41,860 bases of DNA from Herbaspirillum sp. ASV7 (lineage in GTDB: Bacteria; Pseudomonadota; Gammaproteobacteria; Burkholderiales; Burkholderiaceae_D): NCBI RefSeq assembly GCF_016429215.1, contig NZ_JAELUH010000043.1:1-41860 (forward strand), written 5' to 3'. Of the stretch, positions 7,267 through 16,046 are shown in pieces (the stretch's first letter is position 1; each line of letters starts with the position of its first letter). The position numbers were made by a program, and so were the translations under genes. The notes under the pieces are model-generated. The model worked only from the letters and a program-made list of their open reading frames with translations, did not search any database and was not told the DNA's origin.

Positions 7267-8385
7267 ATGAAGAAGCCAGCCCCCCACACCGTCAGCATCG
7301 TCGACGGCCAAAGCGCCACCCGGCTGTCCCCCGCGCAGGAGCGGTTCAACACGCTCATCGAAGAGATCGGCGAGCGTCGCGCCCGCCTGCTGGAATGGGA
7401 AGCCGCCAGCGACGCCTTCCACCAGAAGTACTCCGCCCAGTACCTGCCACTGGAACAGGAACTGCTCGGCCTGAAGCGCCAGGCGGTCTACCGCCTGCAC
7501 GAGGCCTGGCCGCACAAGGCACTGGGCAAGGGTGAGCGGATCACGCTGTCGGCCCTCATCGCCGACATGGCGCAGGCACTGCTGCAGCGGGGCGACGACG
7601 CCGAGCTGGCGCTGATCTACCAGCAGCACGGCCAGCCAGACGATACCGACGACAACGCACCGGCCGCAAAAACGCCAGCACCAGAGGCCCAGTCAAAAGA
7701 TCCGACTCCAGCCGAGGACGACTTCACCAGCGGCACGCCCGAGGAAATCATGCAGCGCATGGAAGCCATGCTGGAGCGCCAGGAGCGCGAGCGCATGGCC
7801 GCAGCACAGGCGCGCGAGACGCAGCGCGCCAGTCGCAAGAAGCCCCCAAAGCAGCGGGCCGCCGAGCAACAGCAGCAGGCGCAGCGCATCGAACTGAGCC
7901 AGTCCATCCGCGCCGTCTACCGCCGGCTGGCCAGCGCCCTGCATCCCGACCGTGAGCCCGACGAAGCCGAGCGCGCCCGCAAGACCACGCTGATGCAGCA
8001 GGTCAACCAGGCCTATGAAAAGAATGATTTGCTCAGGCTTCTGGAGCTGCAGCTGGAACTGGAACACATCGGCCAACACCCCCTCGACACCGTGAGCGAA
8101 GCGCGGCTGGCCCATTACAACCAGATCCTGCAGGAACAGTTGGGAGAACTGGACCAGGAAATCGTCCACGTCGAGCGCCAGTTCAGACGGGCCTATGGCC
8201 TCGCGCCGCAGGCGCGCCTGACGCCGGAGAAGATGATGCGCTACCTGAACCGCGGCATCACCGCGCTACGCCAGCAAGGCCAGGACCTGCGCGCCGCCCT
8301 GGCGGCCTTCGGAGATATCGAGCAGGTCAGGACCTGGCTGAAACATGCACGGCGACAGCGCGAGCACAGTTGGGACGATGCGTGA
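7267..8385 (+). CDS. J-domain-containing protein
   Basis: A 372-residue soluble protein with an internal J-domain-like segment. Residues about 212-270 read SIRAVYRRLASALHPDR, then MQQVNQAYEKNDLLRLLELQ, with the Hsp70-stimulating HPD triad at 226-228. The N-terminal 120 residues are helical. Residues about 125-205 are a charged, low-complexity linker ending in a Gln-rich run. The C-terminal 100 residues are helical and possibly coiled-coil. It lacks the Gly/Phe-rich region and zinc-finger repeats of DnaJ, so it is a specialised co-chaperone-like protein whose client is unknown. It converges on uvrD, with 27 bp between the two ends. Confidence 0.8.
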   Translation: MKKPAPHTVSIVDGQSATRLSPAQERFNTLIEEIGERRARLLEWEAASDAFHQKYSAQYLPLEQELLGLKRQAVYRLHEAWPHKALGKGERITLSALIADMAQALLQRGDDAELALIYQQHGQPDDTDDNAPAAKTPAPEAQSKDPTPAEDDFTSGTPEEIMQRMEAMLERQERERMAAAQARETQRASRKKPPKQRAAEQQQQAQRIELSQSIRAVYRRLASALHPDREPDEAERARKTTLMQQVNQAYEKNDLLRLLELQLELEHIGQHPLDTVSEARLAHYNQILQEQLGELDQEIVHVERQFRRAYGLAPQARLTPEKMMRYLNRGITALRQQGQDLRAALAAFGDIEQVRTWLKHARRQREHSWDDA

Positions 8386-8412
8386 GCGCATGAGGCGCTC
8401 ACGCCGCTGCGA

Positions 8413-10692
8413 TCAGACCTTGTCCAGCTTGGCCACCGACAGGTCCAGCAGTTTCATGCCGAACTTGCCGAAGTTGATGTGCGCGCGCGCCGCGCCGCCA
8501 CCGCCTTCGATGTTGACGATGACGCCTTCGCCGAACTTGGCATGGGAGACGTTCTGGCCGATGCGCCAGCCGGAATCGGTCTGGCGCGAGAAGCTCTGGG
8601 CGATCTTGTTGTTGCCCGACTCCGGCACTTCATCCCAGGCCGACTTCGGATTGGCGAACCAGTGATGCTGGGCAACCTTGGGCGAGAGCCACTTGATGGC
8701 CTGCTCGGGCAGCTCGTCGAAGAAGCGTGAGCGCGTGTTGTAGCGGGTCTGGCCGTGCAGCATGCGGGTCTGCGAGAAGGTCATGAACAGGCGCTTGCGG
8801 GCGCGCGTGATAGCCACGTACATCAGGCGGCGTTCTTCTTCCACCCCGCCCTCTTCCTTGGCGCTGTTCTCGTGCGGGAACAGACCCTCTTCCATGCCGG
8901 TGATGAAGACCGCATCGAACTCCAGACCCTTGGCCGAGTGCACCGTCATCAGCTGCAGCGCATCCTGGCCGGCCTGGGCCTGGTTGTCGCCGGCCTCCAG
9001 CGAGGCATGCGAGAGGAAGGCCGACAGCGGCGACATGATGGTCACCAGCGGCGCATCGGCGTCCAGCACTTCCACACCATCGGCGATGGTGATGGCGGTG
9101 CCCGCCGTAGCCTGCGCCTGCGGGCCGAGGAAGGCCGGCGCATCCAGGCCATAGCCTTCTTCCGAGACGAACAGCGTGGCCGCACTGACCAGCTGCTCCA
9201 GGTTTTCGATGCGGTCGGCGCCTTCCTTCTCGTTGCGATAGTGCGTGATCAGGCCGGACAGATCGAGCACCACCTTGACCATCTCCGGCAGGGGCAGATG
9301 CTGGGTCTCGAAACGCGCGCCTTCGATCAGCTTGACGAAGGCGTTCAGCGAGGAACCCGCCTTGCCGGCCACATAGGGCACGGCGGCGTAGAGCGAACAA
9401 CCGTACTGGCGTGCCGCATCCTGCAGCGACTCCATGGCCTTGGCGCCGATGCCGCGCGTGGGGAAGTTGACCACGCGCAGGAAGGCCGAATCGTTGTGCA
9501 GGTTGTCCATCAACTGCAGATAAGCGATGGCGTGCTTGATTTCGGCGCGTTCGAAGAAGCGCTGGCCACCATAGACGCGGTAGGGAATGGCCGAGCTGAA
9601 CAGCGCATGCTCCAGCACCCGCGATTGCGCATTGGAGCGGTAGAGGATGGCGATCTCGCTGCGCGACCAACCTTCGGCGATCAGGTCCTTGACCTGCTCG
9701 ATGATCCACTGCGCTTCCTGCAGGTCGCTGGTGGCCTCATAGACGCGCACCTGCTCGCCATGGCCAGCGTCGGTGCGCAGGTTCTTGCCCAGGCGCTTGC
9801 TGTTGTTGGCGATCAGTTCATTGGCGGCATCCAGGATGTGGCCGTGGGAGCGGTAGTTCTGCTCCAGCTTGATCAGGTTCTCGACACGGAATTCCTGTTC
9901 GAAGGCCGACATGTTGCCCACGTTGGCGCCGCGGAAGGCATAGATGCTCTGGTCGTCATCCCCCACCGCGAAGACCGCGTTGTGGGATCCCGCCATGAGC
10001 TTGAGCCACTTGTACTGCAGGTCGTTGGTATCCTGGAACTCATCCACCAGGATGTGGCGGAAACGGCTCTGGTAGTGCTCGCGCAGGGGCTGGTTGCGCG
10101 ACAGCAGTTCATAGGTGCGCAACAGCAGTTCGGCGAAATCGACCACGCCTTCGCGCTGGCACTGCTGATCATACAGCTCGTAGAGCTCGACGAACTTGCG
10201 GTTGTAGTCGTCGTAGGCATCCACGTCCTTGGCGCGCAGGCCCTGGTCCTTGGCGCTGTTGATGAAGTACATCAGGTTGCGCGGCGGATACTTTTCATCG
10301 TCCACGTTCATCTGCTTCAACAGGCGCTTGATGGCCGAGAGCTGGTCTTGCGTATCCAGGATCTGGAAGGTCTGCGGCAGGCCGGCATCCTTGTGGTGGG
10401 CGCGCAGCAGGCGGTTGCACAGCCCGTGGAAGGTGCCGATCCACATGCCCCGGGTATTGATGGGCAGCATGGCCGACAGGCGCGCCGTCATTTCCTTGGC
10501 GGCCTTGTTGGTGAAGGTCACGGCCAGGATGCCGTTGGGCGAGACCTGCCCGGTCTGGATCAGCCAGGCGATGCGGGTGGTCAGCACGCGGGTCTTGCCG
10601 GAACCGGCGCCGGCCAGGATCAGCGCCGATTGCGCCGGCAGCGTCACGGCGGCGAGCTGCTCCTCGTTGAGGTTGTGGAGAAGATTTTGCAT
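8413..10692 (-). CDS. uvrD: ATP-dependent DNA helicase UvrD/PcrA type
   Basis: A 759-residue superfamily 1A helicase, the normal length for UvrD. Walker A is AGAGSGKT at residues 27-34, and motif II DEFQDTN begins at about residue 217, followed by motif III GDDDQSIYAFRGAN. Motif V/VI elements LMTVHSAKGLEFD and RRLMYVAITRARKRL follow. The C-terminal 50 residues (GWRIGQNVSHAKFGEGVIVN) form the UvrD/PcrA Tudor-like domain that contacts RNA polymerase. The protein unwinds DNA 3'-5' in nucleotide excision and mismatch repair. The ATG at 10692 is chosen because the helicase fold begins at once (NLNEEQLAAVTLPAQ). A TATAAT only 6 bp upstream suggests a leaderless or very short leader transcript. Rep is less likely because of the Tudor tail. 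Confidence 0.95.
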   Translation of the reverse strand: MQNLLHNLNEEQLAAVTLPAQSALILAGAGSGKTRVLTTRIAWLIQTGQVSPNGILAVTFTNKAAKEMTARLSAMLPINTRGMWIGTFHGLCNRLLRAHHKDAGLPQTFQILDTQDQLSAIKRLLKQMNVDDEKYPPRNLMYFINSAKDQGLRAKDVDAYDDYNRKFVELYELYDQQCQREGVVDFAELLLRTYELLSRNQPLREHYQSRFRHILVDEFQDTNDLQYKWLKLMAGSHNAVFAVGDDDQSIYAFRGANVGNMSAFEQEFRVENLIKLEQNYRSHGHILDAANELIANNSKRLGKNLRTDAGHGEQVRVYEATSDLQEAQWIIEQVKDLIAEGWSRSEIAILYRSNAQSRVLEHALFSSAIPYRVYGGQRFFERAEIKHAIAYLQLMDNLHNDSAFLRVVNFPTRGIGAKAMESLQDAARQYGCSLYAAVPYVAGKAGSSLNAFVKLIEGARFETQHLPLPEMVKVVLDLSGLITHYRNEKEGADRIENLEQLVSAATLFVSEEGYGLDAPAFLGPQAQATAGTAITIADGVEVLDADAPLVTIMSPLSAFLSHASLEAGDNQAQAGQDALQLMTVHSAKGLEFDAVFITGMEEGLFPHENSAKEEGGVEEERRLMYVAITRARKRLFMTFSQTRMLHGQTRYNTRSRFFDELPEQAIKWLSPKVAQHHWFANPKSAWDEVPESGNNKIAQSFSRQTDSGWRIGQNVSHAKFGEGVIVNIEGGGGAARAHINFGKFGMKLLDLSVAKLDKV

Positions 10693-10698
10693 CCCGCG

Positions 10699-10704
10699 AT
10701 TATA
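10699..10704 (-). promoter_or_regulatory. -10 element (TATAAT) abutting the uvrD start
   Basis: On the minus strand TATAAT occupies 10704-10699, with only 6 bp before the ATG at 10692. If used, transcription would start at or next to the start codon, giving a leaderless mRNA. The -35 region is GC-rich and weak. Confidence 0.35.
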
Positions 10705-10811
10705 AAGGGCGCGGGCATGGGTGGGGCAGGCCGCGGTGGGCGCGCTATACTGCCGCCCACCGGCTTGCGTTGTGCCTTGCCTTCCGACCAACATCTGCCC
10801 TTCTGCCCGCC

Positions 10812-11363
10812 ATGCTTCGCCTGATTCCCGCCCTGGTCGTCGCCCTGCTGCTGTCGGCCTGCGCCAGTACCGCCCCACCAGCCTCGCGCACCGATATCGA
10901 ACAATTGCTGACGCTGCAGAAGACGCGCCTGGACGTGGCCGCGCCGGTGGCCCGCAGCAAGTGGAATTCGCACGCGCCTATCGACGATCCGGCGCGCGAA
11001 GCCCTCATCCTCGATGACGTGGCCGCGCGCGCCCAGTTGCTCAAGCTGGATCCGCAATGGACGCGCCGCTTCTTCCAGGACCAGTTCGACGCCGGCAAGA
11101 TCGTCCAGCGCGACCTGCACCGCCAATGGCGCGCCGAGCAGCGGCCACCCTTCGCCAATCCACCGGACCTGGCGCGACAGGTACGCCCGGTGCTGGACCG
11201 TCTCACCCCCGACCTGCTGAGCGTGCTGGTGCGCCTGCAGGGCCACTGGTGTGAGCCGGCCGTGCAGCGCGCGCTGGCCGAGCTGGAACCCGAGATCCTG
11301 GGCGCCGATTACGCACCCAGCGTGCGCGAACAGGCCACCGAGGCCTTGCGCTGCCAGCAATGA
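10812..11363 (+). CDS. Putative lipoprotein of unknown function
   Basis: A 183-residue protein starting with a lipoprotein signal peptide, MLRLIPALVVALLLSACAS, where LLSAC is a good lipobox. The mature part is helical and charged (DIEQLLTLQKTRLDVAAPVA, ILDDVAARAQLLKLDP, FFQDQFDAGKIVQRDLHRQW), with two cysteines late in the chain (HWCEPAV, LRCQQ). Segment order and length resemble secreted chorismate-mutase-like proteins, which have a helical fold with conserved Arg and Glu/Gln. I could not verify the catalytic set, so I leave it unnamed. It is divergent from uvrD. Confidence 0.8.
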   Translation: MLRLIPALVVALLLSACASTAPPASRTDIEQLLTLQKTRLDVAAPVARSKWNSHAPIDDPAREALILDDVAARAQLLKLDPQWTRRFFQDQFDAGKIVQRDLHRQWRAEQRPPFANPPDLARQVRPVLDRLTPDLLSVLVRLQGHWCEPAVQRALAELEPEILGADYAPSVREQATEALRCQQ

Positions 11364-11543
11364 AACGGGGCAGCAAGACCGGCTTGCCAAGCAGATAACG
11401 TCGCGCAAATGCGACTAAGTCTCTGATTCTGGACGTAAAAATTCTTTGCTGTCCTGCAGCATTTTGACGTCAGGAGTAGAATTCGGATTGCTGTTCACGC
11501 GCACATCCGCGCGCGCAGTCTCCTCATTCCGAACTCCCCCGCC

Positions 11544-12767
11544 ATGTCCGACGATTCATGTAGTCCCAGTCCTGCCGCGCCGGCGCGTCCGCTCACGCCG
11601 GCCAAGGTCACCCGGCAGATCATTGCCACCGCGTTCTTTACCTTCCTGGTGTACCTGGCCATCGGCATCCCGATGGCGGTGTTGCCGGGTTACATCCACC
11701 TGGACCTGGGCTACAGCTCGGTGATCGCCGGGCTGGGCATCAGCGTGCAGTATTTCGCCACCTTCGTCAGCCGCGCCAATGCCGGCCGCATGATCGATAC
11801 CGTCGGCGCCAAGCAGACCGTGATGCGCGGCATGCTGCTGTGCTCGGCCAGCGGCGGCCTGTTGCTGCTGTCGGCACTGGCGCAGCCGCTGCCGTTCCTG
11901 TCGCTGGTGTTGCTGTTCGTCAGCCGCGCCTTCCTGGGCCTTGGCGAAAGCCTGGTCGGTACTGGCGCCATCATGTGGGGCGTGGGTCGCGTGGGTTCCG
12001 AGAACACGGCCAAGATGATTTCCTGGAACGGCATCGCCACCTATGCGGCGCTGGCCATCGGTGCACCGCTGGGCGTGGTGCTGGATCGTTCGCTGGGCTT
12101 TGCCATGATAGGCCTGACCGGCATGCTGCTGACCGTGCTGGGTTATGTGCTGGCGCGTGGCGGCCCGGTCACGCCGGTGGTGCAGGGTGAACAGCTGTCC
12201 TTCAAGCTGGTGCTGCGCAAGGTCTTCGCCTATGGCATGGGCCTGGCCTTCGGCACCATCGGCTTCGGCTCTATCGCGACCTTCATCACGCTGTATTACG
12301 CCGACCAGCACTGGAGTAGCGCGGCCTTCGCGCTGACCGCATTCTCCAGCGCCTTCGTCGGTGCGCGCCTGCTGTTCGCCAATTCGATCACCCGCTTTGG
12401 CGGCTATCGCGTGGCTGTGGTCAGCTTCCTGACTGAATCGGTAGGCCTGCTGCTGCTGTGGAGTGCCACCACGCCGGAACTGGCATTGCTGGGCGCCGGC
12501 CTGGCCGGCTTCGGTTTCGCGCTGGTGTTCCCGTCGCTGGGGGTGGAAGCGGTGAACCTGGTGTCGCCGGCCAATCGCGGCGCGGCGCTGGCGGCCTATT
12601 CCGTCTTCCTCGACCTGGCGCTAGGCATCACCGGCCCCGTGGCCGGTGCGATCGCGGGCCAGCTGGGGTATCCGCAGGTCTTCCTGTTCGCGGCCATCGC
12701 CGCCATCGGCGCGGTGGCCTTGTCGCTGTCGCTGTATCGCAGCGCGCTGCAACGCCGGTCGCACTGA
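11544..12767 (+). CDS. Major facilitator superfamily transporter (YhhS/YfcJ-like)
   Basis: A 407-residue inner-membrane protein with about 12 hydrophobic helices in two six-helix halves. The loop between helices 2 and 3 has SRANAGRMIDTVGAKQTVMRG, the MFS motif A region. IMWGVGRVGSENTAKMISWNGIATYAALAIGAPLG resembles the YhhS/YfcJ group of drug or sugar efflux permeases. The N-terminal 25 residues are cytosolic and Pro/Ala-rich. A strong terminator follows at 12791. There is 180 bp of upstream non-coding DNA. Substrate unknown. Confidence 0.9.
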   Translation: MSDDSCSPSPAAPARPLTPAKVTRQIIATAFFTFLVYLAIGIPMAVLPGYIHLDLGYSSVIAGLGISVQYFATFVSRANAGRMIDTVGAKQTVMRGMLLCSASGGLLLLSALAQPLPFLSLVLLFVSRAFLGLGESLVGTGAIMWGVGRVGSENTAKMISWNGIATYAALAIGAPLGVVLDRSLGFAMIGLTGMLLTVLGYVLARGGPVTPVVQGEQLSFKLVLRKVFAYGMGLAFGTIGFGSIATFITLYYADQHWSSAAFALTAFSSAFVGARLLFANSITRFGGYRVAVVSFLTESVGLLLLWSATTPELALLGAGLAGFGFALVFPSLGVEAVNLVSPANRGAALAAYSVFLDLALGITGPVAGAIAGQLGYPQVFLFAAIAAIGAVALSLSLYRSALQRRSH

Positions 12768-12790
12768 AGCGGCTACCGTCCAGGCTGCCA

Positions 12791-12826
12791 AGAGGCCGAC
12801 AGGATCAATCCTGTCGGCCTCTTTGA
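12791..12826 (+). terminator. Intrinsic terminator after the MFS gene
   Basis: A perfect 14-bp stem (AGAGGCCGACAGGA with TCCTGTCGGCCTCT) and a TCAA tetraloop are followed by TTGATTTG. It lies 23 bp after the MFS stop codon. Confidence 0.8.
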
Positions 12827-12974
12827 TTTGGCGCACGCCGTTTATCGAATAAAACGGTTGAACTGCGGAACACCGGCCCCACTCTCTTATCCATACCACC
12901 GTTGGTGATTTGCAATAGAATCGCCATGTTGTGTTCACCCGCTTACGAAAAACCGAACAGCTAAGGAGCGAAAG

Positions 12975-13469
12975 ATGGCAAAGAAAAACGTGGCAGCCCC
13001 CTCGATCAACATCGGCATCAACGACAAGGACCGCAAGAAGATCGCCGACGGCCTGTCCAAGCTGCTGGCCGATACCTACACGCTGTACCTGAAGACCCAC
13101 AACTTCCACTGGAACGTGACCGGTCCGATGTTCAACACCCTGCATCTGATGTTCGAAGGCCAGTACAACGAGCTGGCGCTGGCCGTGGACCTGATCGCCG
13201 AACGCATCCGCGCCCTGGGTTATCCGGCACCGGGTTCGTACAAGGAATTCGCCAAGCTGTCCTCGATTCCCGAAGCCGATGGCGTGCCCAATGCCCAGGA
13301 GATGATCGCCCAGCTGGTGGCCGGCCAGGAAGCCGTGACCCGCACCGCGCGTTCGATCTTCCCCACCGTCGACGCCGCTGCCGACGAACCCACCGCCGAC
13401 CTGCTGACGCAGCGCATGCAGCTGCATGAAAAGAATGCCTGGATGCTGCGCAGCTTGCTGGAAGGCTGA
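12975..13469 (+). CDS. dps: Dps family ferritin-like DNA-binding/iron-storage protein
   Basis: A 164-residue Dps protein of standard size, which assembles into a 12-mer that oxidises and stores iron and protects DNA. The ferroxidase ligands sit where expected: His45 (in FHWNVTGP), His57 (LHLMFEG), Asp72 and Glu76 (VDLIAERI), the same 12/15/4 spacing as in E. coli Dps. The N-terminus is Lys-rich ([14 protein letters not shown]), as needed for DNA binding. AAGGAGCGAAAG before the ATG is a strong ribosome site. It is a single-gene unit between two terminators. OxyR or RpoS control is usual for the family, but I see no convincing site. Confidence 0.95.
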   Translation: MAKKNVAAPSINIGINDKDRKKIADGLSKLLADTYTLYLKTHNFHWNVTGPMFNTLHLMFEGQYNELALAVDLIAERIRALGYPAPGSYKEFAKLSSIPEADGVPNAQEMIAQLVAGQEAVTRTARSIFPTVDAAADEPTADLLTQRMQLHEKNAWMLRSLLEG

Positions 13470-13484
13470 TCCGCATCACTCAAT

Positions 13485-13569
13485 AAAAAAATGCCGTTCT
13501 TGTGAACTGCACCCCAAAAGTTGGACATAAATCCAACCTTTGGGGTGTTTTTGCGAACGGCATTTTTTT
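13485..13569. terminator. Nested double-hairpin bidirectional terminator
   Basis: The outer stem is perfect: 13485-13499 pairs with 13555-13569 (A7-TGCCGTTC with GAACGGCA-T7), which gives a U-run on both strands. The inner stem pairs 13511-13525 (ACCCCAAAAGTTGGA) with 13532-13546 with one mismatch and a 6-nt loop. It serves dps on the plus strand and thiE, about 130 bp away on the minus strand. The inner left arm with its flank (TGAACTGCACCCCAAAAG) resembles the terminal repeats of IS3-family elements. Confidence 0.75.
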
Positions 13570-13576
13570 CTCGCTA

Positions 13577-13682
13577 CCGTTCGGACTGAGTAGACCCGCA
13601 GGGTCGTATCGAAGGTGCAGGACTGTGTGCAAGCGTCTGCGCGCCTTCGATACGCCGCCAAGCGGCTACTCAGTCCAAACGG
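13577..13682. repeat. Long paired-arm palindromic repeat (REP-like)
   Basis: Two 39-bp arms, 13577-13615 and 13644-13682, are inverted copies separated by 28 bp. Shared blocks are CCGTT/AACGG, GGACTGAGTAG/CTACTCAGTCC and GTATCGAAGG/CCTTCGATAC. Each arm also holds its own small hairpin, GACCC-GCA-GGGTC (13593-13605) and GCCGC-CAA-GCGGC (13654-13666). These differ in sequence but keep the same fold. The arm motif is familiar to me as a dispersed intergenic repeat in several proteobacteria. Confidence 0.7.
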
Positions 13683-13700
13683 TTTTCGTCGCCGCCTTCA

Positions 13701-14333
13701 TCAGCGATAAAGATCGGCCAGCTCCCGCGTCTTGCGCTCAGCCACCGGCACCAGATAGACGCTGCTGATGACCGCCACCATATCCGCCCCCTGCGCTACC
13801 AACGGCGGCGCATTCTCCAGCGTGATGCCGCCAATCACCACCACCGGCAGGGGAATCTCGCGCTTGGATTGCGCGATGATGTCCGGCGCGGTGCGGAAGT
13901 CATACTTTTTCACCCGCGACGGATAGAAGCCACCAAAGGCCACGTAGCTGGCGCCATCGCGATAGGCGGCATGCGCCAACTCCAGCGTACCGTAGCAGGA
14001 GGCGCCGACGATGCGGTCCGGCCCCACCGCACGGCGCACTTCGGCAATGGAGGCATCGGTGCCACCGACGTGGATGCCGTCGGCATCGATCTCCAGGCAC
14101 AGGTCCACATGGTCGTTGATGATCAGCGGCACCTCATACTGGCGGCACAGGGCCAGCAAGGCGCTGGCCTGGTCGCGCCGTTGCGCGGGGCCGGCGCTCT
14201 TGTGGCGATACTGCACCAGCGCGGCGCCGTTCTGCAGTGCCAGCTCGGTGGCGGCCAGCAGCTGGGCGGTGTCATCCCAGTCCGGGGTGACGATGTAGAG
14301 GCCACGCAAGTGCTTGGAATAATCGGGTTTCAT
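13701..14333 (-). CDS. thiE: Thiamine-phosphate synthase
   Basis: A 210-residue TIM-barrel enzyme that couples HMP diphosphate and the thiazole phosphate to give thiamine phosphate. Landmarks include GLYIVTPDWDDT at the start, ALVQYRHKS (pyrophosphate-binding Arg/Lys), LIINDHVDLCLEIDADGIHVGGTD, VGASCYG and VVIGGITLENAPPL. All are standard ThiE motifs; VQYRHKSAG takes the place of the commoner LRxK segment. It is the last gene of thiC-S-G-D-E, starting one base after the thiD stop (TGACATG), so it is probably translationally coupled. Control comes from the TPP riboswitch at the head of the operon. Confidence 0.95.
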   Translation of the reverse strand: MKPDYSKHLRGLYIVTPDWDDTAQLLAATELALQNGAALVQYRHKSAGPAQRRDQASALLALCRQYEVPLIINDHVDLCLEIDADGIHVGGTDASIAEVRRAVGPDRIVGASCYGTLELAHAAYRDGASYVAFGGFYPSRVKKYDFRTAPDIIAQSKREIPLPVVVIGGITLENAPPLVAQGADMVAVISSVYLVPVAERKTRELADLYR

Positions 14334-14334
14334 G

Positions 14335-15189
14335 TCAGGCTCCTGCCGCAGAGGCGAATTCAAATGCAGCCACGCGGTTGGGGATACGCTGTCCCGCCGC
14401 GATGGCATAGGAAGTGGATAGGGCGTGCTGAGTGTAGTGCTGGGCCTGCTCGATGGCCTCGCGCATGGGCAGGCCACGCGCCAGGCAGGCCGACAGGGCC
14501 GCCGCCAACGTGCAACCGCTGCCGTGGAATTCATCCGGCAGGCGGGTCCAGCGCCAGCGGGCGCTTTCGATGGCGTCCTCGGCGAACTCGGATCGGAACA
14601 ACTGCCCATACCAGCGGTTGATCACGTCCTCCTCTTGCGGGCCATGGCCGCCCTTGAGCAGCACGTGCGCACAGCCGCGCTGCATCAGCAAGGCCGCCTG
14701 CCGCTCCGGACCCACGTCACCACAGAGACGACGCGCCTCGTTGAGGTTGGGCGTGATGACGGTGGCCAACGCGTAGAGCGGCTCGATCACGCGGGCGGCA
14801 TCGTCACGCGAGAGCTGGTCGCCCTTTCCATTGGCCAGCACCGGGTCCAGTACCACCGGCATGGCCGGATTGCGCTGGCGCAATTGCCGGATCAGCGACG
14901 CGATCATCTCCGCATTGGCGTGACTACCGGCGATGCCCAGCTTGACGACCGCGATATCGAAGCGGTCGATCAGCACCTGGGCCTGGTGACGCACCAGCTC
15001 GGGATCGAGCGCATGCACCGCGAACACGCTGACGTTGTCCTGCACCGTCAGCGCCGTGGGCACCGACAGCGGATGACAACCCAGCGCCGTGATGGCCGGG
15101 ATATCGGCCTGCATGCCGGCCCCGCCGCTGGGGTCGGAGCCGGAGAAGACCAGCACGCAGGGCGGCGTGGCGCGATAGGCTGCGTCCAT
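14335..15189 (-). CDS. thiD: Hydroxymethylpyrimidine/phosphomethylpyrimidine kinase
   Basis: A 284-residue ribokinase-fold enzyme that phosphorylates HMP and then HMP phosphate in thiamin synthesis. The N-terminus VLVFSGSDPSGGAGMQADI is the ThiD signature; the C-terminal FHGSGCTLAAALSACLA holds the catalytic Cys and anion hole. TVITPNLNEARRL and HVLLKGGHG are also typical. The gene starts 2 bp after the thiG stop (TGAGCATG) and ends one base before thiE. Fusion of thiD and thiE is common in other lineages; here they are separate but coupled. Confidence 0.95.
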   Translation of the reverse strand: MDAAYRATPPCVLVFSGSDPSGGAGMQADIPAITALGCHPLSVPTALTVQDNVSVFAVHALDPELVRHQAQVLIDRFDIAVVKLGIAGSHANAEMIASLIRQLRQRNPAMPVVLDPVLANGKGDQLSRDDAARVIEPLYALATVITPNLNEARRLCGDVGPERQAALLMQRGCAHVLLKGGHGPQEEDVINRWYGQLFRSEFAEDAIESARWRWTRLPDEFHGSGCTLAAALSACLARGLPMREAIEQAQHYTQHALSTSYAIAAGQRIPNRVAAFEFASAAGA

Positions 15190-15191
15190 GC

Positions 15192-16001
15192 TCAGGCCAC
15201 GCGTCCGGCCATGGGCGAGGAAGGCGAGGCGCTGAACTTGCGCGGGATGCGGCCGGAGAGGAAGGCTTCGCGGCCGGCCTCCACCGCCAGCTTCATCGCG
15301 CGTGCCATACGGATGGGGTCGCGCGCACCGGCGATGGCGCTGTTCATGAGCACGCCGTCGCAGCCCAGTTCCATGGCGATGGCCGCGTCCGAGGCGGTGC
15401 CCACGCCGGCATCGACCAGCACAGGCACGCGCGCCTGTTCGATGATCAGCGACAGGTTCCAGGGATTGAGGATGCCCATGCCCGAGCCGATCAGCGAGGC
15501 CAGCGGCATGACTGCGGCCACGCCCAGGTCTTCCAGCATGCGCGCCTGGATGGGGTCGTCGCTGCAATAGACCATCACGTCGAAGCCATCCTTGACCAGG
15601 GTCTCGGCGGCCTTGAGCGTCTCGGGCATGTTGGGGAAGAGGGTCTTCTCGTCGCCCAGCACTTCCAGCTTGACCAGCTTGTGCCCACCCAGCAGTTCAC
15701 GCGCCAGTTGCAGGGTGTAGACCGCATCGGCGGCGTTGTAGCAGCCGGCGGTATTGGGCAGGATGGTGAATTCGGAGGGCGGCACTGCGTCCAGCAGGCT
15801 GGGGGCGTTGGGGTCCTGGCCGATGTTGACGCGGCGGATCGCCACCGTGATGATCTCGGCGCCGCTGGCGACGGTGGCCGCGCGGGTCTCGTCGAGATCC
15901 TTGTACTTGCCGCTACCGACCAGCAGGCGCGACCGATAGGTCTTGCCGGCGATGGTCAGGCCCGGGTCTTCTTTCTGAAGGGGGGCGTCATTCATGTTCA
16001 T
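15192..16001 (-). CDS. thiG: Thiazole synthase
   Basis: A 269-residue TIM-barrel enzyme forming the thiazole phosphate from deoxyxylulose phosphate, ThiS thiocarboxylate and dehydroglycine. Motifs include [53 protein letters not shown] (with the Schiff-base Lys), [34 protein letters not shown] and a Ser-rich tail. The start [12 protein letters not shown] is chosen at 16001; the second Met (15995) is equally possible. It lies 45 bp downstream of thiS. No thiH or thiO is seen in the operon to supply dehydroglycine. Confidence 0.95.
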   Translation of the reverse strand: MNMNDAPLQKEDPGLTIAGKTYRSRLLVGSGKYKDLDETRAATVASGAEIITVAIRRVNIGQDPNAPSLLDAVPPSEFTILPNTAGCYNAADAVYTLQLARELLGGHKLVKLEVLGDEKTLFPNMPETLKAAETLVKDGFDVMVYCSDDPIQARMLEDLGVAAVMPLASLIGSGMGILNPWNLSLIIEQARVPVLVDAGVGTASDAAIAMELGCDGVLMNSAIAGARDPIRMARAMKLAVEAGREAFLSGRIPRKFSASPSSPMAGRVA

Positions 16002-16046
16002 GTCGATTCCTTGTGTGTAGGGTACGCGCGGCGGTAGCTGACCAGG

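Noticed and set aside
8755-10824. 689-codon open frame antisense to uvrD
   Set aside because: Same cause; the uvrD frame has every helicase motif, and the antisense product is low-complexity.
13503-13550. Intact insertion sequence
   Set aside because: Only a short terminal-repeat-like sequence is present; there is no transposase and no room for one.
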